A stretch of 56,500 nucleotides of DNA from Chrysomallon squamiferum (GCA_012295275.1 CM022669.1:11048449-11104948), one strand, 5' to 3'. Positions 1 to 16,034 are shown, counted from the first letter of the stretch. The notes: generated by a model from the letters alone, not told the origin. Numbers and translations are program-made.

Positions 1-2263
1 TAAAAATATGTTTTAAGTCATGCACAATGTATTACATATTATATTCAGTACAAAATAACTGTCAGAATGATGTCTGATCAGGAAACAAATGATCAATACA
101 AGATTAAAGAACAAAACAAAAACAAAACATTGAATACTATGAATTAACCATATAAAAAGCCTTTATAAGTACTGATGAAATAATAATAAACTGAAGTAAT
201 ACGTTATACCAGGTGTGACTTGAAGTAGGGAATCTCACTTTCTAGTCAGTGCAAAGTAGAATCAGTTCTGGAACAAATTGTGTAGAAACAGATGTCAGTA
301 TTATCCAATTAGACAGACATTAAGTGGGTAATATAGTAAAAACATAAATGTAATAACAGCCTTATTTGCTTTGTCTTTTACGTTTTTATATTATGCTTTT
401 TTACTGTTTTGTTTTTAAACAATTCTTATAATGCTCACAATGTATTATTTTTGCTCTTTGCTCAAATAAATGCCAGTTTTAAATGTAATATGCATTATTT
501 AAGTATAATAAAAATGGTTTGTTGAGTCCCGTGTTATTGTAGCTGTTTCTTGCATTTAGCCGAATCTGAGATAAAACATTGCCTGTATTAAATTTTACAA
601 ATGACTTCACTTAAATGCAAACAAAATAATGTAGTGTGTGAGTTTGCAGAATATCTCTGTTATAACCATTTCCAAAACCAAAACAAAGGTAAAAAAAAAA
701 AAAATAGTATTAAATATTCATATGAACTAAATTAAAAAATGATTTTAAAAGTTAAATTTTTTGATTACTGTTGCAGATACAACTGCCCAGTTCTTTTCAG
801 ACATCATATTGCAATAAGAAACAAATTCTACTAAATGATAGGGCTTAAGCCTAGACCACAGTTGTATGCAGAATCTATCTTTGTAAGGATTACCAACAGG
901 CAATTTCCAAATCTTAAGCTATTCCGAGTGATTTATCAAAGACTGGTGTTTTACTGTCAATGGGTAGGTACATATAAAAATTACATTTGTATGTTTCCTC
1001 TCTTATTTGGGTAGTCCATAACAATATAACCAGACTTTATACAAGTCCAGTACTCCCTTCCTTGTTCAGAAATATCTAGTGTATATTCTGATGCATATCT
1101 TTATAGTGTGCTGGTAAAACTTCATTTCATGAATTCACAACAAAGTCTGCATTTTAAAAATGAAGTATTTATGTACATACTGAATTACATATATGTTGAT
1201 TTGTGCATTTATTATTTTTTTTATGTTGTCACTTGATGAATATATAATATTAAAAACAAGCAAACCAATTAATGTATGTAAATAAGTTTATTTGTTTTTA
1301 ATTTCTTCAATTATAATAAAACCATATATTTGTTAATATGTCTTGTTTGTTTGTAGCAATTATACTGAGATAAGAGTGATTCACTTGGGTTCCATCAGAA
1401 ACTGACATGCACAACATACTGAGTATTTGAATTTAATAATTTAAAACATAAAACATAAAGATCTGATACTAGTACACTCACTTGCAGAAACACACACACA
1501 CACACACACACACACATTCTCCATATTACACACATTCTCTCTCTCCATATTACACACACACACTCACACACATATTATGACACAATTTCATTTAGAAGGA
1601 AATTTTCAATTACTTCCTTTCACCTGTAATTAAATACATATATTCACTGATTTTATATTAACGTGTTTCTGCAGATTTGAACAACTCATTCTTAAGAAAA
1701 TAATGAGAAGTATTTAAACTATTTCATGTCATCTTGACTATGTAAATGTTCTGATACAAAGCTGTCTCTGAAAGTTCTTGAAACTGGCTGTGCTTTGGAG
1801 ACTTTCAAAATGTTTTAATGGATCAATCCTGTAATACCAGCTTTTTTAAACTGCAGTGTACTGAGAAAGTAAGTTTCTCTATAAAACAACTACTGAGTAT
1901 GGTTGTTGTCACATGTCACAGGTTCCCAAAACAGACGACAGGAATTTCTAAGGGGTGACAAGAACAGTTTTAAAGTGTTTCTATCTTTAAATGTTCACAA
2001 CATAACAAAATGGCTGAAAATGAACACAAATGCAGACAAATTCAAGATGGGGTAGCAACCAAAAAACAAAAAAACAAAAATAAAAGATTAATTTTATTAT
2101 TTACTTCTTTAAAAAAGATCATATCATTCTAAAATGTTTTTACGAAATAAAGATCAAGCCATAAACGAACCTCTTCAATGCCCACAAAATTTAATAATGA
2201 CAGCAAAAATTGCCATTTCAATACACACAGTGTCTAGAAAAGAAACACTTCAAAAGAAAAGTT
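1..2263 (-). other. MSH3 3' UTR and downstream non-coding DNA
   Basis: No coding exon is recognisable on either strand. The part nearest the MSH3 stop codon should be its 3' UTR. A minus-strand AATAAA lies at 2093-2098, about 165 nt after the stop, and is the best poly(A) signal. The rest is AT-rich unique-looking sequence with a short CA repeat around 1490-1575. Confidence 0.5.
2093..2098 (-). promoter_or_regulatory. Candidate poly(A) signal of MSH3
   Basis: AATAAA on the minus strand, about 165 nt downstream of the MSH3 stop codon. Other AATAAA hexamers occur further downstream in this AT-rich DNA, so longer 3' ends are possible. Confidence 0.45.
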
Positions 2264-2671
2264 TCATCTATTGTCATCATTCTCTTTCAAAAGCTTCAAG
2301 ATTGCAGGCACAGATTTGGTTGAAATTGCTGTAAAGATATCACACAACAGCCTAAAAAAAGAAGAAGAAATTTGAATAATTATATTTACACTTGACTAAA
2401 AAATAATAATAATAAATCAAATAATAATTTGCACATTAATATTTTTCTGATGGCACAATTCTTTGAAGTTATGTTACTAAAAAAATATGATGTTCAAGAT
2501 TAGTGTTACAATTTAGTTCACAAAATAATCTAGGTTTATTGACAATTCACAGTATAATTATTACAACAGAAGTGAATGTAAAGAATTTGGATCTACAAAT
2601 TAAACCTATATGAAACTAAAAATATGTGTAAATTAATTAATTGCAATAATAATAATAATAATAATAAAAAA

Positions 2672-2713
<42 letters not shown>

Positions 2714-5001
2714 TGTAGTAGTAGTAGTAGCAGTAGTAATAATACTAATACTATTATTATTATTATTATTAGTTAATATTATTACGAATACATTAACTAA
2801 TTATACCAACAATTAAATTACCAATAATTGTGATATTAAAACAATTTAAAGATTTGATAAACCTTCTGTTTGTGAGTTTAGTTTCCAGCCTGTGAGACAT
2901 CTCTGTAGCTTGTTTTATGATGTCTTGTGAAATGTCAGCCAGTCTTGCGACATTCAAACCGTAACTTTTAGCAGCTCTGCCTTCAACTAACTGATACAGA
3001 AAAGTAATCACTTCTCCGTCTTCCACTGGTTCAGTCTCTGAAAAAGAAAGAAGGAAAAAAACCTAAATGAATGAAGTGATAAATATTACTGAATTTCTTT
3101 ATAACTTATATATATTTTTGTTTTTTACCTTGAAAACAACAATGAAATGAAATGAAAAATATTCCTAAATTTCTTTTTAACTTATCTTTTTGTTTTGTTT
3201 ATCAGTGTCTGTGAATAACAGAATGAAATCATAAATATTTCAGCAGATTTTTTCACGTAAATTGTATTATAATAAAATATATTCAAAATTTCTCAATACT
3301 ACTGACAATTATATCTTTTGATTTTGCATTAAGTGACAAATATTTCAGATTTTTTGTTTATTTGTCAATGAAAACAATACAGAATAGAAATGATAAATAT
3401 TTTAAAATTTAAGGAGTAATTATTTCACTTTATTTTTCATTTTATAAATATTAGTGACTCTATTAGTTTGTACTAAAGGCAACTATTCTATATGTTTTTG
3501 CTACTGGTTAAAAAAAGTCTTAAGTGAAAAAACAACAAATTGTTACCTTCATTCTCATGGAGAATAAAAGACATATGATAGTTGCCAACAGCATCTGGGA
3601 ACTGGTTCTCCAATTCAGATAACACTGGATAATGTGTTACAAACAGAGTCAAACACTTTACCTGAAAAATACAGTAATTTACATGTCAATATATATAGAT
3701 AGATAGATAGATAGATAGATATTGATGCAGATATAGAAAATAATGGATATTTGTACACACACACATACCAGTAATCTTTTATTACTGTATATCATAATCT
3801 ATACAATCATTTGGACACTTTGGTTAGTCATTTATGTACACTTTGGTTAGTCATTTTAATAGCAAAGATCAGTAATATTTATGGAAACATAATAAAAAAT
3901 AGTAGAAAAAAACCCCTTAAATATATACTTCTAATGTGAAGGTTTATTTCTGAACTGTGAAGGAAATTTTATTTCTTAGATAATACCTAAATTCACTTCC
4001 TTTATTTATTAAAACTTAATGAAACTTGTGTTTTAAAAAGCATACCAGAATATGTGAATCTAGTATCAAACATTCTTACAGCAACAAAAATACATTCGCT
4101 ATAAAAACTACTTTGACCAAATATAAGTTAAAATAAATAAAATGTATTAATATATTTTGATCACCTCATTGATAAAGTACTGAAGAGTTGCGTGCGCTAT
4201 GGCAACACCGTCATGGGTACTTGTGCCGCGGCCCAACTCGTCCAGGATGACCAGTGACCGAGATGTTGCGTGAGACATGATTTCTGAAGCCTCCTGCAAC
4301 TCCACCATGAATGTACTTCTACCCTTGAAGATTTCATCAGCTGCTCCCATTCTGTTGTTACAAATTTGACAGAAACATTTTAAGAAATAAAAATCCAAAT
4401 GGTGTTATTGTTTTTTCTGTTTTTGTTTTACACACACAAATACACAGGTACAGACAGATACACAGTTAAGTAGACAGATTGATAGACAGATAGACAGACA
4501 TGTAGATAGAGAAAACAGATAAATAAACAGAGAAATATAGATAGATAAAGATAAAATCCATACACCTCACACACTTTCACATTATTGATTTATTTGTTTT
4601 TAGTAACAAATTCATGACAAAAAAAGAGAGGAAAATAAAAATAAGTATGGAATATATATTTATAAATAATTTTAGCATATTTGTTGCAAGAAAATAAAAT
4701 TTAATATACATGTTGAAAGATATAAAATAAAACCTTGTGAAAATAGCATCAACAACTCCTAGTGTGGCACTGCTGGCAGGAACAAAGGATCCTATCTGTG
4801 CCATTATTGTAATGAGCGCCACCTGGCGGATGTATGAGCTCTTTCCTCCCATATTCGGTCCAGTGATTATCATGACTCTTTTCCCATCAGCCTGAAAATA
4901 TCAGATTTGCTGAGTTATTAAAAAGACACCATCCTACGATTTAACAACATGAAATGAAGGAAAAGTATCTGTAACTAAAAACACATATACATACATACAC
5001 T

Positions 5002-5037
<36 letters not shown>

Positions 5038-8000
5038 AATACTGTGACATTATTGTTTAAATGCTACATACAGATAAATGAGTGCTGTTTGGGACAAACT
5101 GATCCTGACTTGATTTCAAAATGTCTATAACTGGATGTCGGCCATCTTCTATATCAATACAAGTACTGTCTGCACTTATCTGGGGTCTGCAAAAACAAAC
5201 AACACAGAAACAACCAAGGCTAGCAAATGTAAATGAAGAACAGTCACTATAATAAATTATGAAAAAAATAATCAGTAATTTAAATTATGAAAACATGATT
5301 GTTGAGATTAGCTTTATAATATGCATCAATATTTTCATTTCATGTTTATTCGTGTAAGGACCCAATACATTATACTCTGTTTTGAAAAATATATAATATA
5401 ATGGGCACACTATAAAAATGGCAGTATGAATTTCTGGAAATGTTTCTGTCTAAGAGGAGAAAGATATAAAAGCTTAAGAAGTTAATGAAGGTTACTGGAG
5501 TCTGTGTGACTATTTTAGTTGAGAACAATATTGTTTTTAGATGACATTAAACACCCCAGCCAAAACAAAACAACCCAACTCACGCGTCCACTGAAAAAAA
5601 AAGTCAATCAAACAATCAATTAATCATGATGATCATGATGATAATAATAATAATCTAATAAAATTTGAAATGAAGGAAATTAATGGAAAAAGGTAAAAAA
5701 CGTATTTGTTGGACAAACCTGCAGTAGCCTTGTTGCTGAGCAACAGTTGACAGTGAAAAGAGACAGTCTAGAACAGCCAGCTGCTCAACACCTCTTCTGA
5801 ACTGAAGATATTTTTCTGAGAAAGTCCTTTAAGAACAGAAAGCAACCCTACAATTACTAGTATGAAATAATATGAACTTAAATGTACTCTAGTAGACATT
5901 TTAATTTTTTTTAACAGAAGAGAAAAGCTGTCTAAAATGTATGAACTGGACGATCTTAACAGAGATTTTATTTGTAAGTTAAGCAGAATAAAATTAATTT
6001 CCTAATAAGCTCATAGATTTAAAAATAAAGACATGTACAGCTAGCAGAAACAGCTAGATGTGGTTTGAGGTATGACTGCTTATTAAACACTGAAGACTGA
6101 TTCTGTTTCCTTCAAATCTGATCAGGTCATCACCTGAATCACTGTTCTGCAGCCTTGTACCTTTTTCATATTAAATAAACACGAACGTGTGAAGAATAAT
6201 TTAAAATAAATACTCACTCCAGAAATTCTTGCCAAGCATTATTTGAATCAATCAGAAGCTGTTCTTTCAACTGACTGAGCTTCTTCATCCTGTCTACAAT
6301 GAATGGGGTGTGGAATCTACTCACTGCCTTTGTACTGAAACAATAAATATCAATCAAAAACAGACTAGTATTGCATAAACTGATTTACGGGTAGAATCAA
6401 GTGGTAAACTGTTACCCAAGAATCAATGAAAAATACTGAAATAAAATAATAATAATAATAACTAAAACCTGCTTTATTTTTAATCCTTTAAAAAAGGTTA
6501 AATTATTATTATTATTATTATTATCATTATTATTATTACTGTTATTTTTATTACTGTTATTATATTATAATTACTATTATAATTATTATTATTATTTTGT
6601 GTGAGTGTGTGTGTGTGTTTGTGTGTGTGTGTGTTTATTTTAGTACCTAAATACATTACTAATTAAAGATAATTATTAAACACAGCACAGTCAAAACTAA
6701 TTCAGTATGCAGTTTACAGACATGGGTATATTATCACGCCCTGGGTGACATTTAACAATGTATTTGATGTCACTAATGTAAACTGACCTGTTAATTTTAG
6801 TCCAGTCAGAGGGTACCAGTTTAAGGTGAGCATTCTTTACCTCCACCAGGAACTGAAATTTCAAACAAGTCTTCAAAAATAAGAAATGATATTTTTGGCA
6901 AGTTCTGTGAACATAAAATATTATTCCTAAGACTTCTTATAGGTCAAGTGAGATCATGGTTTCTTCTTCAAATAATCATCATTAAATAACACAAATGACA
7001 GCAAGTAACTGATAACAATTTTTTTTTAATTATTATTTTGACAAATGCTTCCATAATAAATACCTTTAATATTAACAATGTCAAAATATATTTGACAGAT
7101 TAATTAATATTCACTAATGGAAGATCACTGTAATGGTAAATAGATTAAAAACATAAAAATCAAAAAATCAACAAAAACCCACCTCAGTCTGTAACACTGA
7201 AATATAATCTAAAGATGGCTGACCAAGCTGAAGTCTGACCTCTTTGCGATGGTCTCTCAGCTGTTTTTTTATATTTTCAATCTCAGCTTTTCTCTCAACA
7301 ATAATTGGAAATACACTTTCATCAGTGAACAGGTTTGGTTTATCATTTTCTCTGCAAATAGGATCATTTAACAATCAAAAAATAATAATAATAAAATAAA
7401 AAATAAAAAATAACTTTAGTACTGGCTAACCAGAGAGAAAAATACTAACAGTAATTGAGTTTTATATATAAAATTTCACTAATTTTAGTTTTGTTAATAA
7501 AAACAGTTATTGGTTAATTTTGCCCACTTCAAAATTCAAGTACAGAGCCTAATATATAAAATATAATATATTACAACTTTCAATAATTTTTTTCCATTTC
7601 TCAAAAAATATTAATAAATTAATTAATGACTATATTTTTAAAGTGCAATCAGATCTATGCATATAAATAATTTATTAATTACTTTTATATTAATAAATTA
7701 TAGATTTGGTTTATCCTATTATATTACACAGTGAAATTTTTCCTCAGGTTCAAGTATAAGTTATTTCTCTGATTTTAAATTTTAAAAACAGAAGAGAAAA
7801 TACTAAGTAGAATTAATTTTACATTAAAAAAAAAAAAAAAGAAGAAAATCCCTACCAATGCTCTGTAAAAACAACACATAAATTAGAATATGAACCAAAA
7901 TCTTACTTGGCGGCTTTATCGTTTATTAGAAGACAAAACTTTGTGATGTCAGCAAGCAGACTTGGAACAGTGGTAACGATGTCCTGTATCAGTGTTGACT

Positions 8001-9426
8001 GAATCTCATCACTTGTCTTAACAACCATTTTCATTTCCTTGTGAATCTTCTCCAGTGATTTAGCTACAGTGTAAAACTCGGCTACAGAACACTGCAGTTA
8101 AACATGAAACTCAAAATTAGGTGGATTTGTTGTTGTTGTGCATGCATGTGGCTGTACAAACAATTATGTAAATATAAGTTAATTTACTTTCTATGAGAAG
8201 GTTCAGCAATATAAGAAATGAAGATAAAAGTCTAAAATAAATGTTTAAGTAAAAGAAAAATGGAATATTTAAGTATTAAAATACATTCAGGCTGTTTGTT
8301 GGTATCATCAGATGTACAGCTTAAATTGAAAAATAAAGCATTGAGTGAATGGTGTAAAATATTTAGTATCTTTACTAAAAAAAATTACATTTATAACTTA
8401 GAAAAAATGGGTTAACAGATCAACTGTATCAAAATCAAATACAAATCATGATTAAAAAGTGTTTTAACTAATTTAAAATATATGTATGTATGTAACTTTT
8501 ATAAATAGAAGGCATTTGAGCACAATTTCATTTCAAATGTGACTGGAATATGTGATACATATATTCTGAAAGCTGAACAAAATGGCATATATGTGGGTGA
8601 CAAAATTTAAACATTGTCTTTGAATTTTCACTTAATAAATGCTATGAACTTTGGTTCCAACCCAGTATTATTTTTAATACTTAGAAGTTGAATGTCATTT
8701 TAATAATTTAGTTGATATCTAAGCATGGAGCTGACAAAATCTACTTTGCAATTGTGTTTTTTAAAAGAAAATATTAAATTAAATAAACTGCACCTTTTTG
8801 TGGTAGATGGAGCAGAGTCCTTTGTCGACGTCTGGCATTTTAGACAAAACTTGACGTAGATGCTGAAGTTGTGGCAGTGCTCCAGCACAAAGTTCCTGTA
8901 CTGCATCCTGTCTCTTTGTTATTTCACTGAAAGAATTCAACAAACCTGATTAAATATTTTTCTGAGAAAACTAATTATTTGATACTTTTTGACATAAAAT
9001 TTTCAAACAAATCAGAACGTTTATCTATTGGTTTTTTTTATTCTGCTCCTTCATATGACATTAAATGAAACTTTTAAAGTAATATTTTTGAATTCTAACA
9101 TTAAAAATGTATATAATTTTGTTGTTATTATTATTTTAAAATTATTGCGTATTTAATATTATTCTTGTCTGATAACCTTTAACAATTGCAATAAACAAAA
9201 TATTTGTTTTTTAAATAATAAAAACAAACATGTATTACCTGAAATTAATTACCATAAAATAAATACATACATAAATAAATAAATTAATTAATAATAATAA
9301 TCAAAATCATAATCTAAGGTGAACTGCAGTTGATCTTATTTGAAAAAGAAAAAGCATATATTATTTTTAATTAAGAACCAATTATCTTTAATACTTCTCT
9401 CTAAGAACAAAATTATTTATCATTAT

Positions 9427-9463
<37 letters not shown>

Positions 9464-12400
9464 AACAGAAGAAAGATTACCTAACATCCATCAATGGATT
9501 GGTAACCCAAGAACGTAACATTCTGGCACCAAACTTGGAAACAGTGTGATTGAGCACCCAGAACAGAGACCCATTTTCATGTCCATCTGTTACATTCTGA
9601 AATACCTCCAAGTTTCGCAGCGAGTTACCTCCTATCTGCAGAAACTTTAACTTCATAGAGAACTGCTGAAAGCTGCTGTAAAAAATAAAACAGAAAACAA
9701 TGAATATAAAATTAATATTTATTTTAAAACAAACATTCATTTCTTCTCTGAAGTACTTAAACTTCACTGAAAATGATGAAAAATGGTATAAAATAAAAAA
9801 AACTTGGACTGACGAGCTTTTATGATCTGACAGAGTAGAAAAGAAAATTATTTCATTATCTTGTGAATTAAACAATAATTTAGTTTCTGTTTATTTATTC
9901 AGATCTTATATATATTTGAAAAAGTGCATTGTATTTATATATAAGCAATCAGTGTAGTCATAGTAACAAAAACAAAAAATTTAAAAATAAAATAAAATAC
10001 ATTTTTTTTGTTCAAAAAACATCAACAATCCCATTACGTGTATTATGGTTACCTGGTTAATTTGAGAACACGATCCAGGTGAAAATCTTTGAGGTAAATT
10101 ATAAGTCCGGCTAGACAGCTTAACACAGGTTTTTGTAAACTGAGAACAAACTGCAAATCTGTTCCATCTACAGAAACAACAGAAATCTTCAGACATGTAA
10201 GTAACAATGTACCAAACATAAAATAAAGCACAGATTTATAAAGCTTTATCTTCTTTCTCTGACTTTTTAAAAATACTGTAATATATTTTAAATATAAATA
10301 ATGTAAGACAAGTGATATGGTATAACATAACATAACCATAAATATAAATAATAAAAACCAATAAAGCAATACAATAAAAACAATATAATTTAATAAATAC
10401 AAAGCAATATTGTGTATTATTCTTTATAAAATAATTTTCAAACATTTTAAAATATGCAATCTAACTGGTAACTTCCATTATCTTTGACTAGCAATCATTC
10501 TAAGCCTAAACTTAAGGGGCACATAAAGAAATCAACTCTGTTCACGTCAACCGTACATACGTATGTATATATATACAAATAAAGAATCTGTACAAATATA
10601 CCTGTATAAAACTCTGAGACTGTTTGAAATGCCTGAGCATAATGAAAATTTTCTTCTCCCAGACGTTCTATGCGAATCCGATCATCTTCTGTCGAACTGA
10701 AATGATAAAATATTTAGAAATTAAAATATGCATGTATAAATTGTCTGTGTCTTTATTTGTATATGTATTTTTGTATCAGTCTGTATCTGTATTTGTATGC
10801 ATCTGTATTCCTGGGTATGATGTGCTTGTTTCTTATCCATAATACTGCCATACAACTGATGTGTCAAAAATATCAATGTACGTTATTTTCAATTTGTTAA
10901 ATAAGTGCATATTGTTCATATCTAAAAATCTACAACAAAACAAGCTCTTTACCTCAGAGCCACGACATCATTAAGCAGTTTTTCTGTTGGCTGAGTAAGT
11001 TTGTTTGGAATCAACAACTCTACTGGTTGTATGTGGCCTAGACGAGATTCTAACTCAGCTCTGCGAGGGTCATCAACGAAACAGTCGTATAAAATATCAC
11101 CAGTGCTAGGATCCACAGCCTACACAAATAAAATAGTCACATCTACGTCTATTATCAGTATCAAAAATTATTCAACATTCTAGACAGACAGACACACAGA
11201 TATGCATATATTATCAATGTTTAAAGTTACTACACATATCATTTCAACATACATACATAATTAATATTAAAAATGACACAAACACACACACACACACACA
11301 TGCATATACATATGGTATTAACATAAAAAAAAGTTAGTGCTTTTATCATTTCAACATTAACAAAAAGGTATATATTATCAATATGAAAAAATTACTGCCT
11401 GTCATATGTTATTTCAACATAATTTATCTGGATTCCTGCCAGAATTAAAATATTTAATGATGTCCAAATATATCTTAAACTTATATTACCACAATGGCTA
11501 TTTCTTGCTTGTCTTTTCGTGAAGTAGCAGAGTCATACACACACAGGAGAAAATGGTTAGGGCGTGTTCCGTAATCTGACACAGGGTCATTTCCTTGGAT
11601 ACCAGAGAGTGGATCAACATGTCAGAACAGTTAAGGAGCAATCTCATCATTAGAAATGAAATGTAATTATAGATTTATAACCTAGTGCCATAAGAATCTT
11701 AAAATTACAAACTAATTCATATAATAAACATGTCAGTACAATTCGATACAGATCGAAATATTTCTAAATATCTCTACAAAGCATTACTGTCGCTATTAGT
11801 AACAGTCAAAAGCTATAATCATTAATGTACTTAGCTTTTTAGATCAAATCAGATGAGACAATCTAATTTTAAGACAGGTATTTTAATTCCACATGTAATT
11901 TTTTGAAAAACATTGTCTAACAAGTAACAGACAATTAATTAAACCATGATCCAGCTATATTCAAAGAATCAGTTCAAACTATCATTTTCTGAAAAGTCAA
12001 ATTATTTGTTTTCTGGAGAGAGAACAGTTAATTAAAATTATTTTAAAATTTATGTATGGCAGAGTATATGAAGTATATTTTGAACATCCTTTACTAAGGG
12101 ATGGATAAATGTAATTACGTCGTCTGTTGTCAAGAGATACATACATACATACATGAACATATTCACACATATATACAGATATATATATGTACACACACAC
12201 ACATATCAATCAACACATAAAAGGATATCTTCACCAATCAGTGTAGACTTAGTGTAGAGAGCTGACAGTTTACGTGAGAAAGGACCTCCACGGTTTTCAC
12301 CTGCAGCTTTTAGAGCCGATGTTTCAGTCTGTTTGACAACACCAACCTGCAGAACAAAGTATTTATAATGTTAAAAAATAAGTAATGATAATAATAATGA

Positions 12401-12873
12401 TAATAATAATAATCATAACTAACAGGTTATCTTTTATTTACAATCATTAATGAATTACTGCTGACTTGACTTTTAATTTTATTTGTGAAACAAACACTCA
12501 CTTTAATAAGATAATAAATGTTAAAATTCAATTAAAATTTTTTTGTTTTAAGAAAATACTAATACAGAGATTTTGAATGATTGTTTGGAAAATTTACTTT
12601 TGACTGTTAATGAACAATTATTGAAAAAAGTATTAATTTGTATGCTGCAAGTTAATCTATAGACAGGCTGAAGTTTCTGCAAATTTGACAACTCTAGTTT
12701 AAAAATCAAATGATTAAACAGGCAGGCAGTAAAGCTTTAAAATTTATAATATCATAACAATACAATCAAACTGGATTTCAAGTTGTAATCCACATGTATA
12801 CAAACACACAAACACACAACAGATTAAACACCTTGTAACCAGCAGAAAGAAGTCTTCAGTATATGTATATATA

Positions 12874-12908
<35 letters not shown>

Positions 12909-13116
12909 CATACATGTATGTATGTATATGTATGTATGTATTTGTGTGTGTGTTTGTGTACATGTACATACATACACACAACAGGTTTAACCAGCAGAAA
13001 CAAGTCTTTGTAACCATGCATGAAACAAGTCTGTTTGTGTGTATGTACATACATACACACAACAGGTTTAATACCTTGTAACCAGCAGAAACAAGTCTTC
13101 AGTATATGTGTATATA

Positions 13117-13148
<32 letters not shown>

Positions 13149-15989
13149 GTATGTTTGAGTGTATATACATACAAACATTCATACAACAGGTTTAATACCT
13201 TGTAACCAGCAGAAACAAGTCTTCTAACATGAACAAACAGCCTGTGTGTAGGAATGCTAGCTGTCTGAAAATTGTGATCAGGATGACAAAATATTTTCAA
13301 AACCCTAGACGCTATCTGAAATAAAATTATATACATTTAAAAAATCAAAATATCATTAATGAAAGGTACATCAGAATTTCATTTATCTTTATGACTTACT
13401 TTATCACAGAAAAACAGACTGAGCCATAATGTTTAAATTGTTATTTACTGGCCTAATTAATTAATGAACAAACTGCTTTGTACCATGACAAGAACATGTC
13501 GATGTTAGCATAAAAAAAGTGTCTGGTAAAACAAAAAAGAATATAGAAAACAATAAAACAAACAAAAATTTAAATGATAATTAATAACTCTCTGATCTTC
13601 ACATTTCATTTTTCAGATACATCCAACTTATAGGCATGTTTTTGAAGCTATTGTTATGTTAACATTGTTGACATACTGTTCTTGATTTCAAAGATGTACT
13701 TATGAATGTTGTCAGCCTACAGTATCATTATATTAACAACAGGTCAAATTTATTAAAGGTCTGATGTAATCAAGTTTGATATGCACTGCACATACATGCT
13801 GCTGATCACCAGTACAATCCACTAATGCTTACATTTCCTGGCTATGAAATTTTGATCATCCTTTTGGACCTTCTTCTTGGGTTTGAGAGCCATGGTTACA
13901 TGGTAAATGGTTATTAGTCCACAAGTCAAATTTGGGTACCAAACTGATGAACATATCCAGTATGGAGATCAGTAAGACAGCTATAACTTTCAACCAAATT
14001 TACCTAGTAACATGCAGTTTTGATTATGTTGTTCTGTATATAATTCTGCACAGATTTATAGTAATTTATAATATATTTGGTAAAATCAACTCTTTTTTAT
14101 GATATACCTAAAGAAGTTTTCTATCCTTTTAAATTAAAGCATCTTCAGGCCAATTTTATTTCTGAATTATCTAGATTGGTTTATGACAACTTTTTATATC
14201 TTGCATACAAAGAAAATAAACTTTAAGTTTATGTACAATGCATGTGGCTGTAATGAAAGTTAATACATATTTTAACTTTGTTATATTACATATTCATCAA
14301 GTGACCTGTTGAATACAGCATACATGTAAATATCTTTTATCTATGTTAGAAAACCTTTATAGATTTAAGTAGAGTAATTAATGTAACTACAATATGATTA
14401 CTATTATACCAACATTTAGAATTTGTTTATTCAAGCACAACATATAGTAAAAGAACACAGAGAAATTTTAACATGTACTTAGTTGTAATATGAATTCATG
14501 TAATTAAATAAATCTGTTCAATTTCATACTCGATTGTCAAAATTATGCCTATGCCAAGGCACTGCACGAAACAAATATCACCATGGATAGTAAACAAAAT
14601 AACAACACTGTGATTCTCTTTACTATGACAGACTTCAAAGAACGAGTAAACATCACATTTCAAATGTAATCATTTACACCATTTTACAATGTCATTATGA
14701 TCTAATGACCAACATCTAAAAGAGAACATGGCCCTGGGTAGATTTTACCAGTAACAAACATTGCTTTTAATATTATTACTTTACAATTGGGCCACATATA
14801 TTAGCCATTTTGTAGAATGCTGAGTGTCTAGTTTCATAACTTTTTTTTTTTTTTTTTTTTTTTAAAAAGGCAGAATCCAAAGTACTGTACAATGAGAAAT
14901 AAGCAACAATTTACCTCTGCATCTTCCCCGAAGAATCTGTATTTGTAACCACACTCAACAAACAACACAGCATCAGGATAGCTCTCTTTGATCTCCATGA
15001 ACTGTGTCTCTAGTGGAGTGTACTTTGTTTTTGTAGTCTTGTTAACACACAAACTGCTTTTCTGCAAAGATGTTTTTTCAGCTAAAAGTTTCGTAAATCC
15101 CTTTTTCTCTTTAGAAACTGAAGTGTCATTATCATCTACACCATCTTCATCATCACTCACAATCATAGTCATGCTACTTTCTTGCTTTTCTACAGGGTAT
15201 TCACTCGATGATTGTTCAGGTGTGTCTGACAACTGTTTAAATTTTATATCAGTAAACTGCTTTTTACTGTAATTGTCATCTCTGAATTCATGACTAATTT
15301 CACTATCTAAGAAAAATGTTGATAACTTTTTCTTTGTGCTTTCACTGATGGACAAATTGATATTGCTGTTTTCATCATTTTTATTGTTTGTGTTCTCCCC
15401 ATTGGTCAGAGAAGATGATGAACAAACAGAAACACTGTCAGGACTTCTTGTTCTTTGTAACTTTGCAGAGACATTTCTTCCTTCTTGTGATGGTGGTCGT
15501 TTCATTCTTGATTTTGATTTCTGTTTGTGATGGAGGATTTAGAAATAACAATTAATAAATAAATATAAAAAAGAATTAGCAAAGACGATTAAGGAATCAC
15601 AACACGAATTTTTTTAACAGTATTTTGCATCTACTAAAATACCACATATATATTAAATATAAATTGATTTTATTCTAAAATATTTATGACATTGTAAGAG
15701 CAATTACATAATAAGAAAATCAAAGTTATTCAGTTTTACCAGGTAAATTAATATTTTTAACTTTATATCATTAAGATTGTATTATAAACACTTCAGTAAT
15801 ATAATAATGTATCAAGTATAAGCAATATTTATAATTTTATCTCCTTGGTACTGTTCTATAAATGTGCGTGTGTGTGTGTATGTATTTATGCTTATATATA
15901 TAATAATAACATACATAATACACACACACACACACACACAGATTAGTTCTTATTTCATTTGTATCCAAATTTTATTTATTTATTTTTAA

Positions 15990-16034
<45 letters not shown>

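Noticed and set aside
5816-5826. Alternative acceptor for MSH3 exon 15 at CTCAG before 5815
   Set aside because: It breaks the reading frame. The acceptor one step upstream (exon start 5826) keeps phase and restores the conserved FSEKY segment.
12744-13336. Open frames rich in Met-Tyr-Val-Cys or Thr-Tyr-Ile-His over TATG/TACA tracts (also at 42124-42427, 50035-50484 and 52958-53394)
   Set aside because: They are translations of tetranucleotide microsatellites. Any frame through TATG or TACA is open; no protein family is involved.
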